Positions 9,927-18,191 of a DNA stretch of 51,762 nucleotides are shown here, piece by piece. Within the stretch, counting starts at the first letter, position 1. Each line of letters starts with the position of its first letter. The translations under genes and the position numbers were made by a program. The notes under the pieces were generated by a model. That model was not told the origin of the DNA. It saw only the letters and a program-made list of their open reading frames with translations, and did not search any database. This DNA comes from Bacteroidaceae bacterium (GTDB lineage: Bacteria > Bacteroidota > Bacteroidia > Bacteroidales > Bacteroidaceae), in NCBI GenBank assembly GCA_017958545.1, contig JAGDCM010000108.1:1-51762 (forward strand), read 5' to 3'.

Positions 9927-11441
9927 TTAGTCGCCGCACACAGCGTCCGCACAACGCTGACCGTCGATGGCGGCACTCACAATGCCGCCAGCATAACCGG
10001 CACCTTCACCGGCAGGATAAAGACCGCGAATGCGCACATGATGAAGGAGTTCCCTGTCGCGAAGGATACGTACCGGCGACGAGGTGCGCGTCTCAACAGC
10101 AATGACAGTAGCCTCGTTGGTGAGGAAACCGTGATAGCGCCTGCCCCAGAGACGGAAGGCTTCACGCAGACGGTCGGAGATGTCCTTCGGTATCCAGAAA
10201 TGAAGCGGAGAAGCCACCAGCCCGGGAGCATAGCTCGACGCATTGAGGTCGGCAGACAGGCGACCGTTGACAAAATCTGCCATGCGCTGCGCAGGTGCCG
10301 TCTGCAACTGATTGGCCTGAAGCCAGCAGAGACGTTCTATCTCCTCCTGCTGACGCAGCATACAAAGAGGGTCATCACCCGTGGGGTGCATCTCCACCAC
10401 CACCCCGCTGTTGGACCACCGACCACCGCGACCACTGGGACTCATGCCATTGACAACCACCTGCTCGGGACCTGTGGCTGCCGGCACGACAAAACCTCCG
10501 GGACACATGCAGAAAGTATATACACCGCGACCGTCAATCTGGTCTACCATGGAATACTCCGCAGCAGGAAGATACTGCCCGCGACCATCGCGACTGTGAT
10601 ACATTATCTGGTCGATGAGATGTGCCGGATGCTCCAGACGCACACCTACGGCAAGCCCTTTTGCCTCCACCTCAATACCGGCCTCCACAAGATAACGATA
10701 GACATCGCGCGCAGAATGACCTGTGGCGAGAATGACGGAAGAGGCACGGAACTCACGGCCCGCAGCCACAACACCCTCCACCCTGTCGTCAGCAGAGAGA
10801 AGGAGACGCTCCACACGCGTCTGGAAATGCACCTCACCGCCAGAACGCAGTATACTCTCGCGGATATTCTCTATGACACGCGGCAAACGGTCAGTGCCGA
10901 TATGAGGATGTGCATCAACGAGGATGGACGGGGAAGCACCGTGCTGCACAAAAAGACGAAGCACGGAAGTGACATCACCGCGCTTCTTACTACGAGTGTA
11001 GAGTTTGCCGTCGGAATAGGCACCAGCTCCACCTTCTCCGAAAGAATAGTTGCTCTCTGGATCCACACGCTGCTCGGGACGGATACGTGCGATATCTTTC
11101 TTGCGCTCACGCACATTCTTTCCTCGCTCCAGCACAATGGGACGATAGCCGCGCTCTATAAGACGCAAAGCCGCAAAAAGTCCGGAAGGCCCCGCTCCGA
11201 CAACAATGACAGGAGGCTGGGCGGACACATCACGAATCTGGAACGGAGGCACCTCAAAAACATCCGGGTCGGGATCGGTCTCCACCGTGAGATTAACCCA
11301 CACCTGACGCTGGCGTGCATCGATGCTCCGCCTGCGCACCCAAATGGAAGAGCACTTCACACCCTTCTCCTCGGCCAGATAGCGACGTATGCTGTCCTCA
11401 TTGGAAGCCTGCTTCGGTGTAAGTTTCAGCGTGTATTCCAT
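9927..11441 (-). CDS. FAD-dependent dehydrogenase-like protein (COG2509 type)
   Basis: The 504-residue protein starts with a small N-terminal domain (about 1-70) typical of this group. A dinucleotide-binding motif, VIVVGAGPSGLFAALRL, lies near residues 78-94 and is followed by VLERGKNVRERKKD. The stretch YSFGEGGAGAYSDGKLYTR is the characteristic Gly-rich FAD/substrate loop of the NAD(FAD)-utilizing dehydrogenase group. Later motifs include VILATGHSARDVY and, near the end, GLYPAGEGAGYAGGIVSAA, which closes the FAD site. The protein should be a cytoplasmic flavoprotein. Its physiological substrate is not established for the family. It begins 1 bp after the radA stop codon, so it is the last gene of the operon that starts with the ABC-F gene. 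Confidence 0.9.
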   Translation of the reverse strand: MEYTLKLTPKQASNEDSIRRYLAEEKGVKCSSIWVRRRSIDARQRQVWVNLTVETDPDPDVFEVPPFQIRDVSAQPPVIVVGAGPSGLFAALRLIERGYRPIVLERGKNVRERKKDIARIRPEQRVDPESNYSFGEGGAGAYSDGKLYTRSKKRGDVTSVLRLFVQHGASPSILVDAHPHIGTDRLPRVIENIRESILRSGGEVHFQTRVERLLLSADDRVEGVVAAGREFRASSVILATGHSARDVYRYLVEAGIEVEAKGLAVGVRLEHPAHLIDQIMYHSRDGRGQYLPAAEYSMVDQIDGRGVYTFCMCPGGFVVPAATGPEQVVVNGMSPSGRGGRWSNSGVVVEMHPTGDDPLCMLRQQEEIERLCWLQANQLQTAPAQRMADFVNGRLSADLNASSYAPGLVASPLHFWIPKDISDRLREAFRLWGRRYHGFLTNEATVIAVETRTSSPVRILRDRELLHHVRIRGLYPAGEGAGYAGGIVSAAIDGQRCADAVCGD

Positions 11442-11442
11442 A

Positions 11443-12828
11443 TCATCCGAAAAGTTCCCTCACCGCATCCGACACGCGGGACACGGGACAAAGTGATATC
11501 TTGTATTTAGAAGCATCAATACCGTTCATATTGCCGCGGGGCAACACCATACGGCTGAAACCAAGACGCTGCGCCTCGGAAATGCGCTGTTCTATACGGG
11601 AAACCGGACGTATCTCACCCGAAAGTCCCACCTCGCCGCACATCGCAACATCGGTCTCAATAGGAGTATCCACATTGCTCGATAGAACTGCCGCAACAAC
11701 AGCAAGATCGAGAGCCGGGTCGGACACGCGCAGTCCTCCCGCTATATTGAGGAAGACATCCTTCTGTGCCAACTTGAAACCAACCCTCTTTTCAAGCACC
11801 GCGAGCAGCATGTTGAGACGACGACCTTCAAAACCTATGGTGCTGCGCTGCGCCGTACCGTAAGCGGCAGTGGACACAAGAGCCTGCGTCTCTATGAGGA
11901 AAGGTCGCACGCCCTCCATCACAGAACAGATAGCAACACCGGAAAGACCCTCGCGCTCATCTGAAATCCACAGTTCAGAGGGATTGGAGACAGCACGCAG
12001 TCCTTCCGAACGCATCTCGTAGAGTCCGAGTTCGGAAGTGCTGCCGAAGCGGTTCTTTATGCCACGCAGGATACGATACATGTGGTGCTGGTCACCTTCG
12101 AACTGCAGCACAGTGTCTACAATATGTTCCAGAACCTTAGGACCTGCCAACGTGCCATCCTTCGTGATATGTCCGATGAGAATGATACTGGCACCGCCGC
12201 TCTTGGCGTATTTCAGCAGTGAAGCGGCACACTCGCGTATCTGCGAAAGGCTGCCGGGAGAGGACTCTACCGTCTCTGTGGATATCGTCTGTATGGAGTC
12301 TATCACCACAAGGTCGGGCTGCAACTCCTCTATACGTGCGTATATCTGTTCCAACGATGTCTCAGTGAGAAGCAGGAGACGATCACTCGTGGTGCCGCCA
12401 AGGCGGTCGGCTCTGAGTTTTATCTGTCGCGCACTCTCCTCACCCGACACATAAAGCACTTTGAGGTCGTCGAGACGAAGGATGGTCTGAAGCACGAGCG
12501 TGCTCTTGCCTATACCCGGTTCACCGCCCAGAAGACAAAGACTGCCGGCAACAAGACCTCCACCGAGAACACGGTTGAGCTCATCGTCGCACATATCAAT
12601 ACGCACCTCTTTATCAACGGAAATATCACGGATAAGAGTAGGTTTGCGCTGCGAAGAACGCTCCGCACCGGAAGAGGTTCCCGGCAACTGTATCTTTTCC
12701 TTTGGCGTCTGCGCCTCGTGGAACTGCTTCATTGTGTTCCACTGACCACAAGAGGGACAACGTCCCATCCACTGTGAACTCTCCTGTCCGCATTCTGAGC
12801 AGACATACATCGTTTTAACCTTTGCCAT
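11443..12828 (-). CDS. radA: DNA repair protein RadA
   Basis: RadA/Sms is a RecA-like branch-migration ATPase that processes recombination intermediates. From ATG 12826-12828 the protein has 461 residues, the usual length. It shows an N-terminal zinc finger (YVCSECG...GRCPSCGQWN), Walker A GGEPGIGKST, Walker B LVVIDSIQT, the RadA-specific IKNRFGSTSELG and a C-terminal Lon-protease-like domain ending in SDAVRELFG. A longer frame reaches 12930, but its extra 34 residues are not RadA-like and overlap the upstream gene, so MAKVKTMYVC was chosen. The start overlaps the end of the upstream membrane-protein gene by 14 bp, which suggests translational coupling. Confidence 0.97.
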   Translation of the reverse strand: MAKVKTMYVCSECGQESSQWMGRCPSCGQWNTMKQFHEAQTPKEKIQLPGTSSGAERSSQRKPTLIRDISVDKEVRIDMCDDELNRVLGGGLVAGSLCLLGGEPGIGKSTLVLQTILRLDDLKVLYVSGEESARQIKLRADRLGGTTSDRLLLLTETSLEQIYARIEELQPDLVVIDSIQTISTETVESSPGSLSQIRECAASLLKYAKSGGASIILIGHITKDGTLAGPKVLEHIVDTVLQFEGDQHHMYRILRGIKNRFGSTSELGLYEMRSEGLRAVSNPSELWISDEREGLSGVAICSVMEGVRPFLIETQALVSTAAYGTAQRSTIGFEGRRLNMLLAVLEKRVGFKLAQKDVFLNIAGGLRVSDPALDLAVVAAVLSSNVDTPIETDVAMCGEVGLSGEIRPVSRIEQRISEAQRLGFSRMVLPRGNMNGIDASKYKISLCPVSRVSDAVRELFG

Positions 12829-13585
12829 ACATTTGATAAAGGGCATAGAGGGTGTATAACACAAATAGAGGTATGCTCGCCCAAGGGAAGGGCAGCATGG
12901 TAAACAGCATGTAATCGACCATCGCAACACTGGTCAGCGTGGCAGCATACAACACAAAGTTACGCCCCGAAAGCAGACGGAACATCTCCTGAACCGTAGC
13001 GATAGCCATAATAATCAGCAGCCACACACTGATGAGAAACAGACTCACCATTAACGGCCAACCGAAAGGATTCAGCGACGGATGGAAATAATACTCCTGC
13101 CACTCGTCTGGATAATATTTCTGAATGGCAGCGTAGAGCATCGCAGCTGCCGACAACGTGAGACAGAACGTTGCGGGATAACCGCTTTTGATGTCGTTGA
13201 AATGCACGGTGGGCAGAGACATATGCTCCGAACGGAACCACAGCCACAAAAGAAGTATGAGAAGAGTAAAACTCATGAAATAATCCGTATGACGGCTGGA
13301 GAAGAGATTTATATACTCTGAAATAGGATCGCGAGGCACCACGCTTTCCAGAAGACGACTCTCTCTCACCCACCCTTGTGTCATCTGGTCGCGAGCCACC
13401 TTCACCCATACCGTGTCGATGGAATCCTCGGGAATAACAGATATCTGAGCCACCACCAGAATATCATCCTGGGTCACCCACACCGTGTCACCCTGCACTT
13501 GCTGGCTATGCAACGGACGCTCCCTCTGGAGAGGTATTGAGTCCGTCACACGGAAGTTGAAATTTGCTGTATAGTGGCGCGGCAT
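12815..13585 (-). CDS. Uncharacterised membrane protein, four predicted helices
   Basis: I do not recognise a named family. The 256-residue protein has an N-terminal soluble segment of about 95 residues rich in beta character (DTVWVTQDDILVVAQISVIP, then DTVWVKVARDQMTQGWVRES), which resembles an SH3-like fold. About four hydrophobic helices follow: FMSFTLLILLLWLWF, ATFCLTLSAAAMLYAAI, WPLMVSLFLISVWLLIIMAI, and a last pair around LYAATLTSVAMVDYMLF and IPLFVLYTLYALYQMY. It lies 12 bp after the Cys-rich small ORF and overlaps radA by 14 bp. The operon position is tight, but it does not give a function. Confidence 0.75.
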   Translation of the reverse strand: MPRHYTANFNFRVTDSIPLQRERPLHSQQVQGDTVWVTQDDILVVAQISVIPEDSIDTVWVKVARDQMTQGWVRESRLLESVVPRDPISEYINLFSSRHTDYFMSFTLLILLLWLWFRSEHMSLPTVHFNDIKSGYPATFCLTLSAAAMLYAAIQKYYPDEWQEYYFHPSLNPFGWPLMVSLFLISVWLLIIMAIATVQEMFRLLSGRNFVLYAATLTSVAMVDYMLFTMLPFPWASIPLFVLYTLYALYQMYGKG

Positions 13586-13597
13586 AACGGTATAAGA

Positions 13598-13768
13598 TTA
13601 TTTGTCAGAGTCTGTATTCAGCACTTGCATCTCACAGCGGCGACAGTCAAAGCGCAGTTCGAAACGACGTCCGTCGGCACCGCGCAGGAACAACGGCCCG
13701 CGAGGTGCATTGGGATTCTCTTTAAGGCATAGTCCCATCTCATAGCGGATGCAGTAACGGCATGTCAT
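13598..13768 (-). CDS. Small Cys-rich protein resembling the C-terminal tail of U32-family proteins
   Basis: Read from the ATG that overlaps the upstream TGA stop (TGATG), the product has 56 residues: MTCRYCIRYEMGLC, then about 32 residues, then FDCRRCEM. The Cys pattern C-x2-C-x6-C...C-x2-C and the context (RYE-x-G-x-C, RFELRFDC-x2-C-x-M) match the C-terminal metal-binding tail normally fused to Bacteroidales U32 peptidase-like proteins. Here it lies in the -1 frame relative to the U32 gene. An alternative in-frame start at 13798 lies inside the U32 gene. Either the U32 gene has suffered an internal deletion with a frameshift, or the tail is made separately through stop/start coupling. Functionality is uncertain. 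Confidence 0.6.
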   Translation of the reverse strand: MTCRYCIRYEMGLCLKENPNAPRGPLFLRGADGRRFELRFDCRRCEMQVLNTDSDK

Positions 13769-15231
13769 CAGAACTGCTCTATCGTCTCTCTTCTCCATTC
13801 TGTGAGTACACTTTTCGGAATAAAAATGTCACCTTCGCAACGCACTTCACGTGCTTCGTAGGGAGTATCGCCCAAACGCGACAATACATTGGTAATGCTT
13901 TGTCTCTGATCTGTTTTTGCCTCCTGAGCTTCCCATGTAAACACGCGCTGAGCCTTCGCACCGTCTTCCCTATCCGCTGTCAGACAGAAAAGATTTTCTG
14001 CCGTATGCTCAAGCGTCCACGTAAGTCCCACCTTGCGCACGGCGGTATTGCCCAGAAGCGTGCGTTCCATCTCCATATCCTGATTGCGATAGAGCACCGT
14101 CCCTTCACGTAATCCGGACGGCATCACATGAGGATAAAGATGATTACCGTCCGCCCTGTTCACACGGAATCCCACAAGACGGCCACCGTCGTCATAGCAG
14201 AGTCCGTCACCATTGGCAAAACTGCACAAAGAAGACACCACAATATGATTATAGCGCACGCTCTTCACCACCCCGACCCGTTTGCCCATACTCTTGGGAG
14301 TGAGAATACAAGCCATATCAGCTGTGCGTCCGCGCATAAAATAATCCATATAACCACGCTGGAACGTACGCTCTATATCCGGAGTGAAAAAGAACGTCTC
14401 ATGTCCCAACGAACTTCTCCTGTATTCACTCCTCCTGCGGAACAATGCATCCAGATGCTGACGATACCAGGCCGTGACATTCTTCACGTAGGCAACATCC
14501 TTGAGACGTCCCTCTATCTTGAGCGACGTGACACCGGCATCGAGCAGAGCCTCAAGGTCATCGGTGCGATTCATATCCTTCATCGACAGGAGATGTCCAC
14601 TGGCAAGAGGTTTTCCTTCGGCATCTTCCAACGTATAAGGCATGCGGCAGAACTGAGCACACTCCCCTCTGTTCGCAGAGCGACCGTAGCATACCTCCGA
14701 TGCGTAGCAACATCCACTATAGCACACACACACGGCACCATGAACAAACACCTCCAAAGGCATCTCCGGAACAGCTTCGTGAATACTGCGTATCTCATCT
14801 ATGGTAAGTTCCCGTGCCAAAACCGTCTGCAGGAAGCCCTTCTGAAGAAGGCTCTTCACCTTTGCCGCATCACGATTGTCCATCTGCGTAGAAGAGTGAA
14901 GTGGCAAATCTGAAAGGCGTTCTGCCAAGCGTTCATCCTGTATGATGAAAGCATCCACACCCACGGCATAGAGTTCATGAGCCAGACGAACGGCCTCATC
15001 ATATTCCTCATCATAAAGCAGGGTGTTGAGAGTGACATATACCTTCACTCCAAACGGGCGGGCTGCTGCCACCACAGCGGCGATATCTTCCACGGAATTG
15101 CCCGCAGCGGCACGTGCGCCATAGCGCTCTGCACCGATATAGACAGCATCTGCGCCGTGACTGATTGCAGCCAAGGCCGTCTCCAGATTCTTCGCCGGAG
15201 CAAGCAGTTCAATGTATCTCGTTGATGTCAA
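13768..15231 (-). CDS. Peptidase U32 family protein (tRNA/rRNA hydroxylation type), lacking its fused tail
   Basis: U32 proteins such as TrhP and RlhA use prephenate-dependent, Fe-S-linked chemistry to hydroxylate RNA; older annotation calls them collagenase-like peptidases. The sequence shows the family start IELLAPAKNLE, then GADAVYIGAERYGARAAAGN, the Cys-rich core VCVCYSGCCYASEVCYG...GECAQFCRMPY, LLSMKDMN and SLKIEGRLK. It ends at EWRRETIEQF. In relatives a further segment and a Cys-rich tail follow here; in this genome the tail is a separate ORF that begins at the stop codon. The frame is open to ATG 15294, but that start overlaps metA by 86 bp and adds non-family residues. A TTG at 15231 gives the expected N-terminus and was preferred, with moderate certainty. 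Confidence 0.85.
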   Translation of the reverse strand: MTSTRYIELLAPAKNLETALAAISHGADAVYIGAERYGARAAAGNSVEDIAAVVAAARPFGVKVYVTLNTLLYDEEYDEAVRLAHELYAVGVDAFIIQDERLAERLSDLPLHSSTQMDNRDAAKVKSLLQKGFLQTVLARELTIDEIRSIHEAVPEMPLEVFVHGAVCVCYSGCCYASEVCYGRSANRGECAQFCRMPYTLEDAEGKPLASGHLLSMKDMNRTDDLEALLDAGVTSLKIEGRLKDVAYVKNVTAWYRQHLDALFRRRSEYRRSSLGHETFFFTPDIERTFQRGYMDYFMRGRTADMACILTPKSMGKRVGVVKSVRYNHIVVSSLCSFANGDGLCYDDGGRLVGFRVNRADGNHLYPHVMPSGLREGTVLYRNQDMEMERTLLGNTAVRKVGLTWTLEHTAENLFCLTADREDGAKAQRVFTWEAQEAKTDQRQSITNVLSRLGDTPYEAREVRCEGDIFIPKSVLTEWRRETIEQF

Positions 15232-16126
15232 ACGGAGTCTCCTGATATACGTAATAATTGAGCCAGTTGGTGAAAAGCAGATTAGCATGCGCACGCCACG
15301 TCACACGCACTCCCTTGTCCGGATCGTTGTCTATGTAGTAGTTGTAAGGAGCGTGAATATCCAGGCCTTTTGCCAGGTCGCGACGGTATTCTGTATCCAG
15401 CGTGAGTGGTGAATACTCACTGTGTCCCGTAATGTATATCTCACGTCCTCCGCGTCCCATTACCATCGAGACACCACTAACAGGACTTTCTGCAATGATA
15501 CTCAAGTCTGGCACGCGCTCAATGTCCTCACGTCGTATCTCGGAGTGACGGCTGTGAGGCATATTGAACTTATCGTCGAAACCACGGAAGAGAGGCAATG
15601 AGGCATCCGCAAGATTCTGAGGGAATATGCCGAACATCTTTTCAGGAAGAGGATATTTCGGAATGCCGTAATGATAGAACAATCCTGCCTGCGCCGCCCA
15701 GCAGATATAGAGCGTGGAAGTAACGTGAGTATGACACCAGTCAAAGATTTCTTTCATCTCATCCCAATATCTCACCTCCTCAAAGTCGAGATGCTCCACA
15801 GGAGCGCCTGTAATTATCATTCCATCAAACTTCTCCCCCTTCATCTCCTCAAAATCGCGATAGAACGCCCGCATATGTTCCACAGGGGTGTTCTTCGAAG
15901 TGTGAGCCTTAACCTTCATTAAATGCAGCTCGAGTTGCAAAGGAGAATTGGAGAGCAGACGGATAAGGTCTGTCTCCGTTGTTATTTTGAGAGGCATCAG
16001 ATTGAGAATACATATTCTCAACGGACGTATGTCCTGAGTCGATGCACGCAGTTCGTCCAAAACAAAGATATTCTCCTTTTTGAGAAACTCTATTGCCGGT
16101 AGTTTATTCGGTAATCTAAGTGGCAT
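15209..16126 (-). CDS. metA: Homoserine O-acyltransferase MetA, acetyl-type by its residue 111
   Basis: MetA acylates L-homoserine in methionine biosynthesis. The 305-residue protein has the family length and catalytic residues Cys142 (YICWAAQAG), His235 and Glu237 (ITGHSEY). Position 111, in ITGAPVEHL, is Glu. In characterised MetA proteins Glu111 goes with acetyl-CoA use and Gly111 with succinyl-CoA use, so this is probably homoserine O-acetyltransferase despite the usual succinyltransferase label. It starts 27 bp after the ABC-F stop, and its stop overlaps the start region of the U32 gene. It sits in a housekeeping operon away from other methionine genes. Confidence 0.95.
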   Translation of the reverse strand: MPLRLPNKLPAIEFLKKENIFVLDELRASTQDIRPLRICILNLMPLKITTETDLIRLLSNSPLQLELHLMKVKAHTSKNTPVEHMRAFYRDFEEMKGEKFDGMIITGAPVEHLDFEEVRYWDEMKEIFDWCHTHVTSTLYICWAAQAGLFYHYGIPKYPLPEKMFGIFPQNLADASLPLFRGFDDKFNMPHSRHSEIRREDIERVPDLSIIAESPVSGVSMVMGRGGREIYITGHSEYSPLTLDTEYRRDLAKGLDIHAPYNYYIDNDPDKGVRVTWRAHANLLFTNWLNYYVYQETPFDINEIH

Positions 16127-16153
16127 CTTATTATCTTTATTCCTTTTTTATCG

Positions 16154-18070
16154 TTATACGTTCAATTCAAGCCAAATCTCCTCGGCTTTCTCCAATTGCG
16201 CCTTCAATGCGGCATGTTTCTCGTAAAGAGCGGAGTCCGCACTACCCTCCGGTGTGGCCATTCGAGCTTCGAGAATCTTAACTGCCTGCTCCAACTGCGC
16301 AACGGCATCCTCTGCCTCTTTGATGGCTTTCTGCTTTTTGCGCTGCTCACGAGCCTGCGCTTTCTGCTCTTCGTACGAAAGAGCTTTATCGGTCTTTCCT
16401 CCTGTGTCGGACTCTACAACAGTTTTCGACTCCGTCGGACTCTGGGAAAGCGATGTGGTTACAGGCTCTGATTCATGCATCCTTATCCAGTCATAAATGC
16501 CGCCGAGATATTCTCTCACCTTGCCTCCACCGAATTCATAAACACGCTCCACAAGTCCATCGAGAAAATCTCTATCGTGGCTCACCACAATCACAGTTCC
16601 GTTGAAACTTCTGATGGCCTCTTTCAACACATCCTTACTCTTAAGGTCGAGATGGTTTGTAGGCTCATCGAGGATAAGACAATTGACCGGTTCAAGAAGC
16701 AGTTTAATCATTGCCAGACGAGTACGTTCTCCTCCAGAAAGCACCTTAACCTTTTTATCGGAAGCCTCGCCACCAAACATAAACGCACCGAGTATATCGC
16801 GTAGTTTAAGACGAATATCGCCGCGAGCCACGCGGTCGATGGTCTCAAATACAGTAAGTTCTCCGTCAAGCAACTGCGCCTGATTCTGTGCGAAATACCC
16901 TATCTCCACATTATATCCAATCTTGAGTGTGCCCTCGTAGGGAATCTCACCCAGAATGCACTTCACGAGGGTGGATTTTCCCTCGCCATTGCGTCCCACA
17001 AACGCCACCTTCTCACCTCGTTTTATCGTAAGATTCACATGAGAGAATATGGTACGGTCATAGTCTTTCCTTACCTCATCACAGATGATGGGATAGTCGC
17101 CACTACGCTGGGAACATGTGAATTTCAGATGTAGAGCCGAATTGTCCACTTCGTCCACCTCTATAGGCACAATCTTTTCCAATTGACGCACTTTCTGCTG
17201 CACCTGTACCGCCTTAGTGGCCTGATAGCGGAAACGCTCGATAAATACCTTTGCGTCTTCTAGCTCTCGCTGCTGATTCTCGTAAGCCCTTAACTGTTGC
17301 TCACGACGCTCTGCACGCAATACGAGATATTCATCGTATTTCACCTTGTAGTCATATATCTGACCGCAAGTTATCTCTATGGTGCGCGTCGTTACATTGT
17401 TGATAAACGCCCTGTCGTGAGACACAAGCATCACAGCGCCGTCATAAGTAGAAAGAAACTTCTCAAACCATTGTATTGATTCGATATCAAGGTGGTTTGT
17501 GGGCTCGTCAAGAAGAAGCACATCAGGATGCTGAAGAAGTATCTTTGCCAATTCAATACGCATGCGCCATCCACCGGAAAACTCATTCGTAAGTCTGTTC
17601 AAATCGCGCTGTTCAAAACCGAGTCCCTTAAGTGTCTTCTCCAATTCACCTCTATAGTTCTCACCTCCCATCATTTGAAAACGTTCACTCTCGTGGGTGA
17701 AACGTTCGCACAGCGTCATATAGTCTTCCGTATCGTAATCGGTGCGCAGAGCCAATTCCTCCTGCATACGTTCCACATCTCTCTGCACCTTTTGTATATG
17801 TGCGAAAGCCGTCTCCGCCTCTTCCATCACTGTGCGCCCGTCGTGCAGCACCATCACCTGTGGCAGATAACCCACAGTAGTGTCACGGGGGATGGCAATA
17901 TTGCCGGACGTGGGACGTTCCTGACCTGCTATCATCTTCAGCATAGTACTTTTCCCTGCTCCGTTCTTTCCCACGAGAGCAATGCGGTCGCGATCGTTTA
18001 TAACATACGACACGTCAGAGAAAAGCGCCCTAGCGCTGAATTCAATTGTAAGATGGTCAATACTTATCAT
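16154..18070 (-). CDS. ABC-F family ATPase (duplicated nucleotide-binding domains)
   Basis: ABC-F proteins are soluble twin-ATPase translation factors that act on the ribosomal E site; some give antibiotic protection. Two ATP-binding cassettes are visible: Walker A VGKNGAGKST with signature SGGWRMRIELAKIL and Walker B LLLDEPTNHLD, then VGRNGEGKST with LSGGERTRLAMIKLL and LILDEPTNHLD. Between them is a charged coiled-coil linker (RAERREQQLRAYENQQRELE). The protein ends with a second Lys/Glu-rich coiled coil. The start was set at ATG 18068-18070 (MISIDHLTIEF), the usual ABC-F N-terminus. A longer frame to 18109 would read through the promoter box at 18078-18085. It is the first gene of the operon through metA, U32, radA and the FAD protein. 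Confidence 0.94.
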   Translation of the reverse strand: MISIDHLTIEFSARALFSDVSYVINDRDRIALVGKNGAGKSTMLKMIAGQERPTSGNIAIPRDTTVGYLPQVMVLHDGRTVMEEAETAFAHIQKVQRDVERMQEELALRTDYDTEDYMTLCERFTHESERFQMMGGENYRGELEKTLKGLGFEQRDLNRLTNEFSGGWRMRIELAKILLQHPDVLLLDEPTNHLDIESIQWFEKFLSTYDGAVMLVSHDRAFINNVTTRTIEITCGQIYDYKVKYDEYLVLRAERREQQLRAYENQQRELEDAKVFIERFRYQATKAVQVQQKVRQLEKIVPIEVDEVDNSALHLKFTCSQRSGDYPIICDEVRKDYDRTIFSHVNLTIKRGEKVAFVGRNGEGKSTLVKCILGEIPYEGTLKIGYNVEIGYFAQNQAQLLDGELTVFETIDRVARGDIRLKLRDILGAFMFGGEASDKKVKVLSGGERTRLAMIKLLLEPVNCLILDEPTNHLDLKSKDVLKEAIRSFNGTVIVVSHDRDFLDGLVERVYEFGGGKVREYLGGIYDWIRMHESEPVTTSLSQSPTESKTVVESDTGGKTDKALSYEEQKAQAREQRKKQKAIKEAEDAVAQLEQAVKILEARMATPEGSADSALYEKHAALKAQLEKAEEIWLELNV

Positions 18071-18077
18071 ACTCGCG

Positions 18078-18085
18078 CAAAGATA
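18078..18085 (-). promoter_or_regulatory. -7 box (TATCTTTG) for the ABC-F-metA-radA operon
   Basis: The minus strand reads TATCTTTG, ending only 7 nt before the ATG at 18070. With the usual Bacteroidetes start site a few nucleotides downstream of this box, the mRNA would be almost leaderless. No clear TTTG -33 element is seen. Confidence 0.5.
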
Positions 18086-18170
18086 CGACATTTCCACGAT
18101 ATTGTCCACAACACAGGCAAAATAATATTCTTTATCCTCAACATGTTACCTTCTTTTCCGAGAAAATCAG

Positions 18171-18178
18171 TATCTTTG
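18171..18178 (+). promoter_or_regulatory. -7 box (TATCTTTG) for the SSS transporter gene
   Basis: TATCTTTG ends 13 nt before ATG 18192. It faces away from the ABC-F promoter about 90 bp to the left, so 18071-18191 is a divergent promoter region. The -33 element is not obvious. Confidence 0.55.
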
Positions 18179-18191
18179 CAGCACATTTACG

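Noticed and set aside
10038..11510. 490-residue plus-strand frame opposite the FAD protein
   Set aside because: The minus-strand gene has clear FAD-binding motifs and operon context; this frame has none.
12829..12930. N-terminal extension of RadA
   Set aside because: The extra 34 residues are Cys- and Leu-rich and unlike RadA; the zinc-finger start follows ATG 12828.
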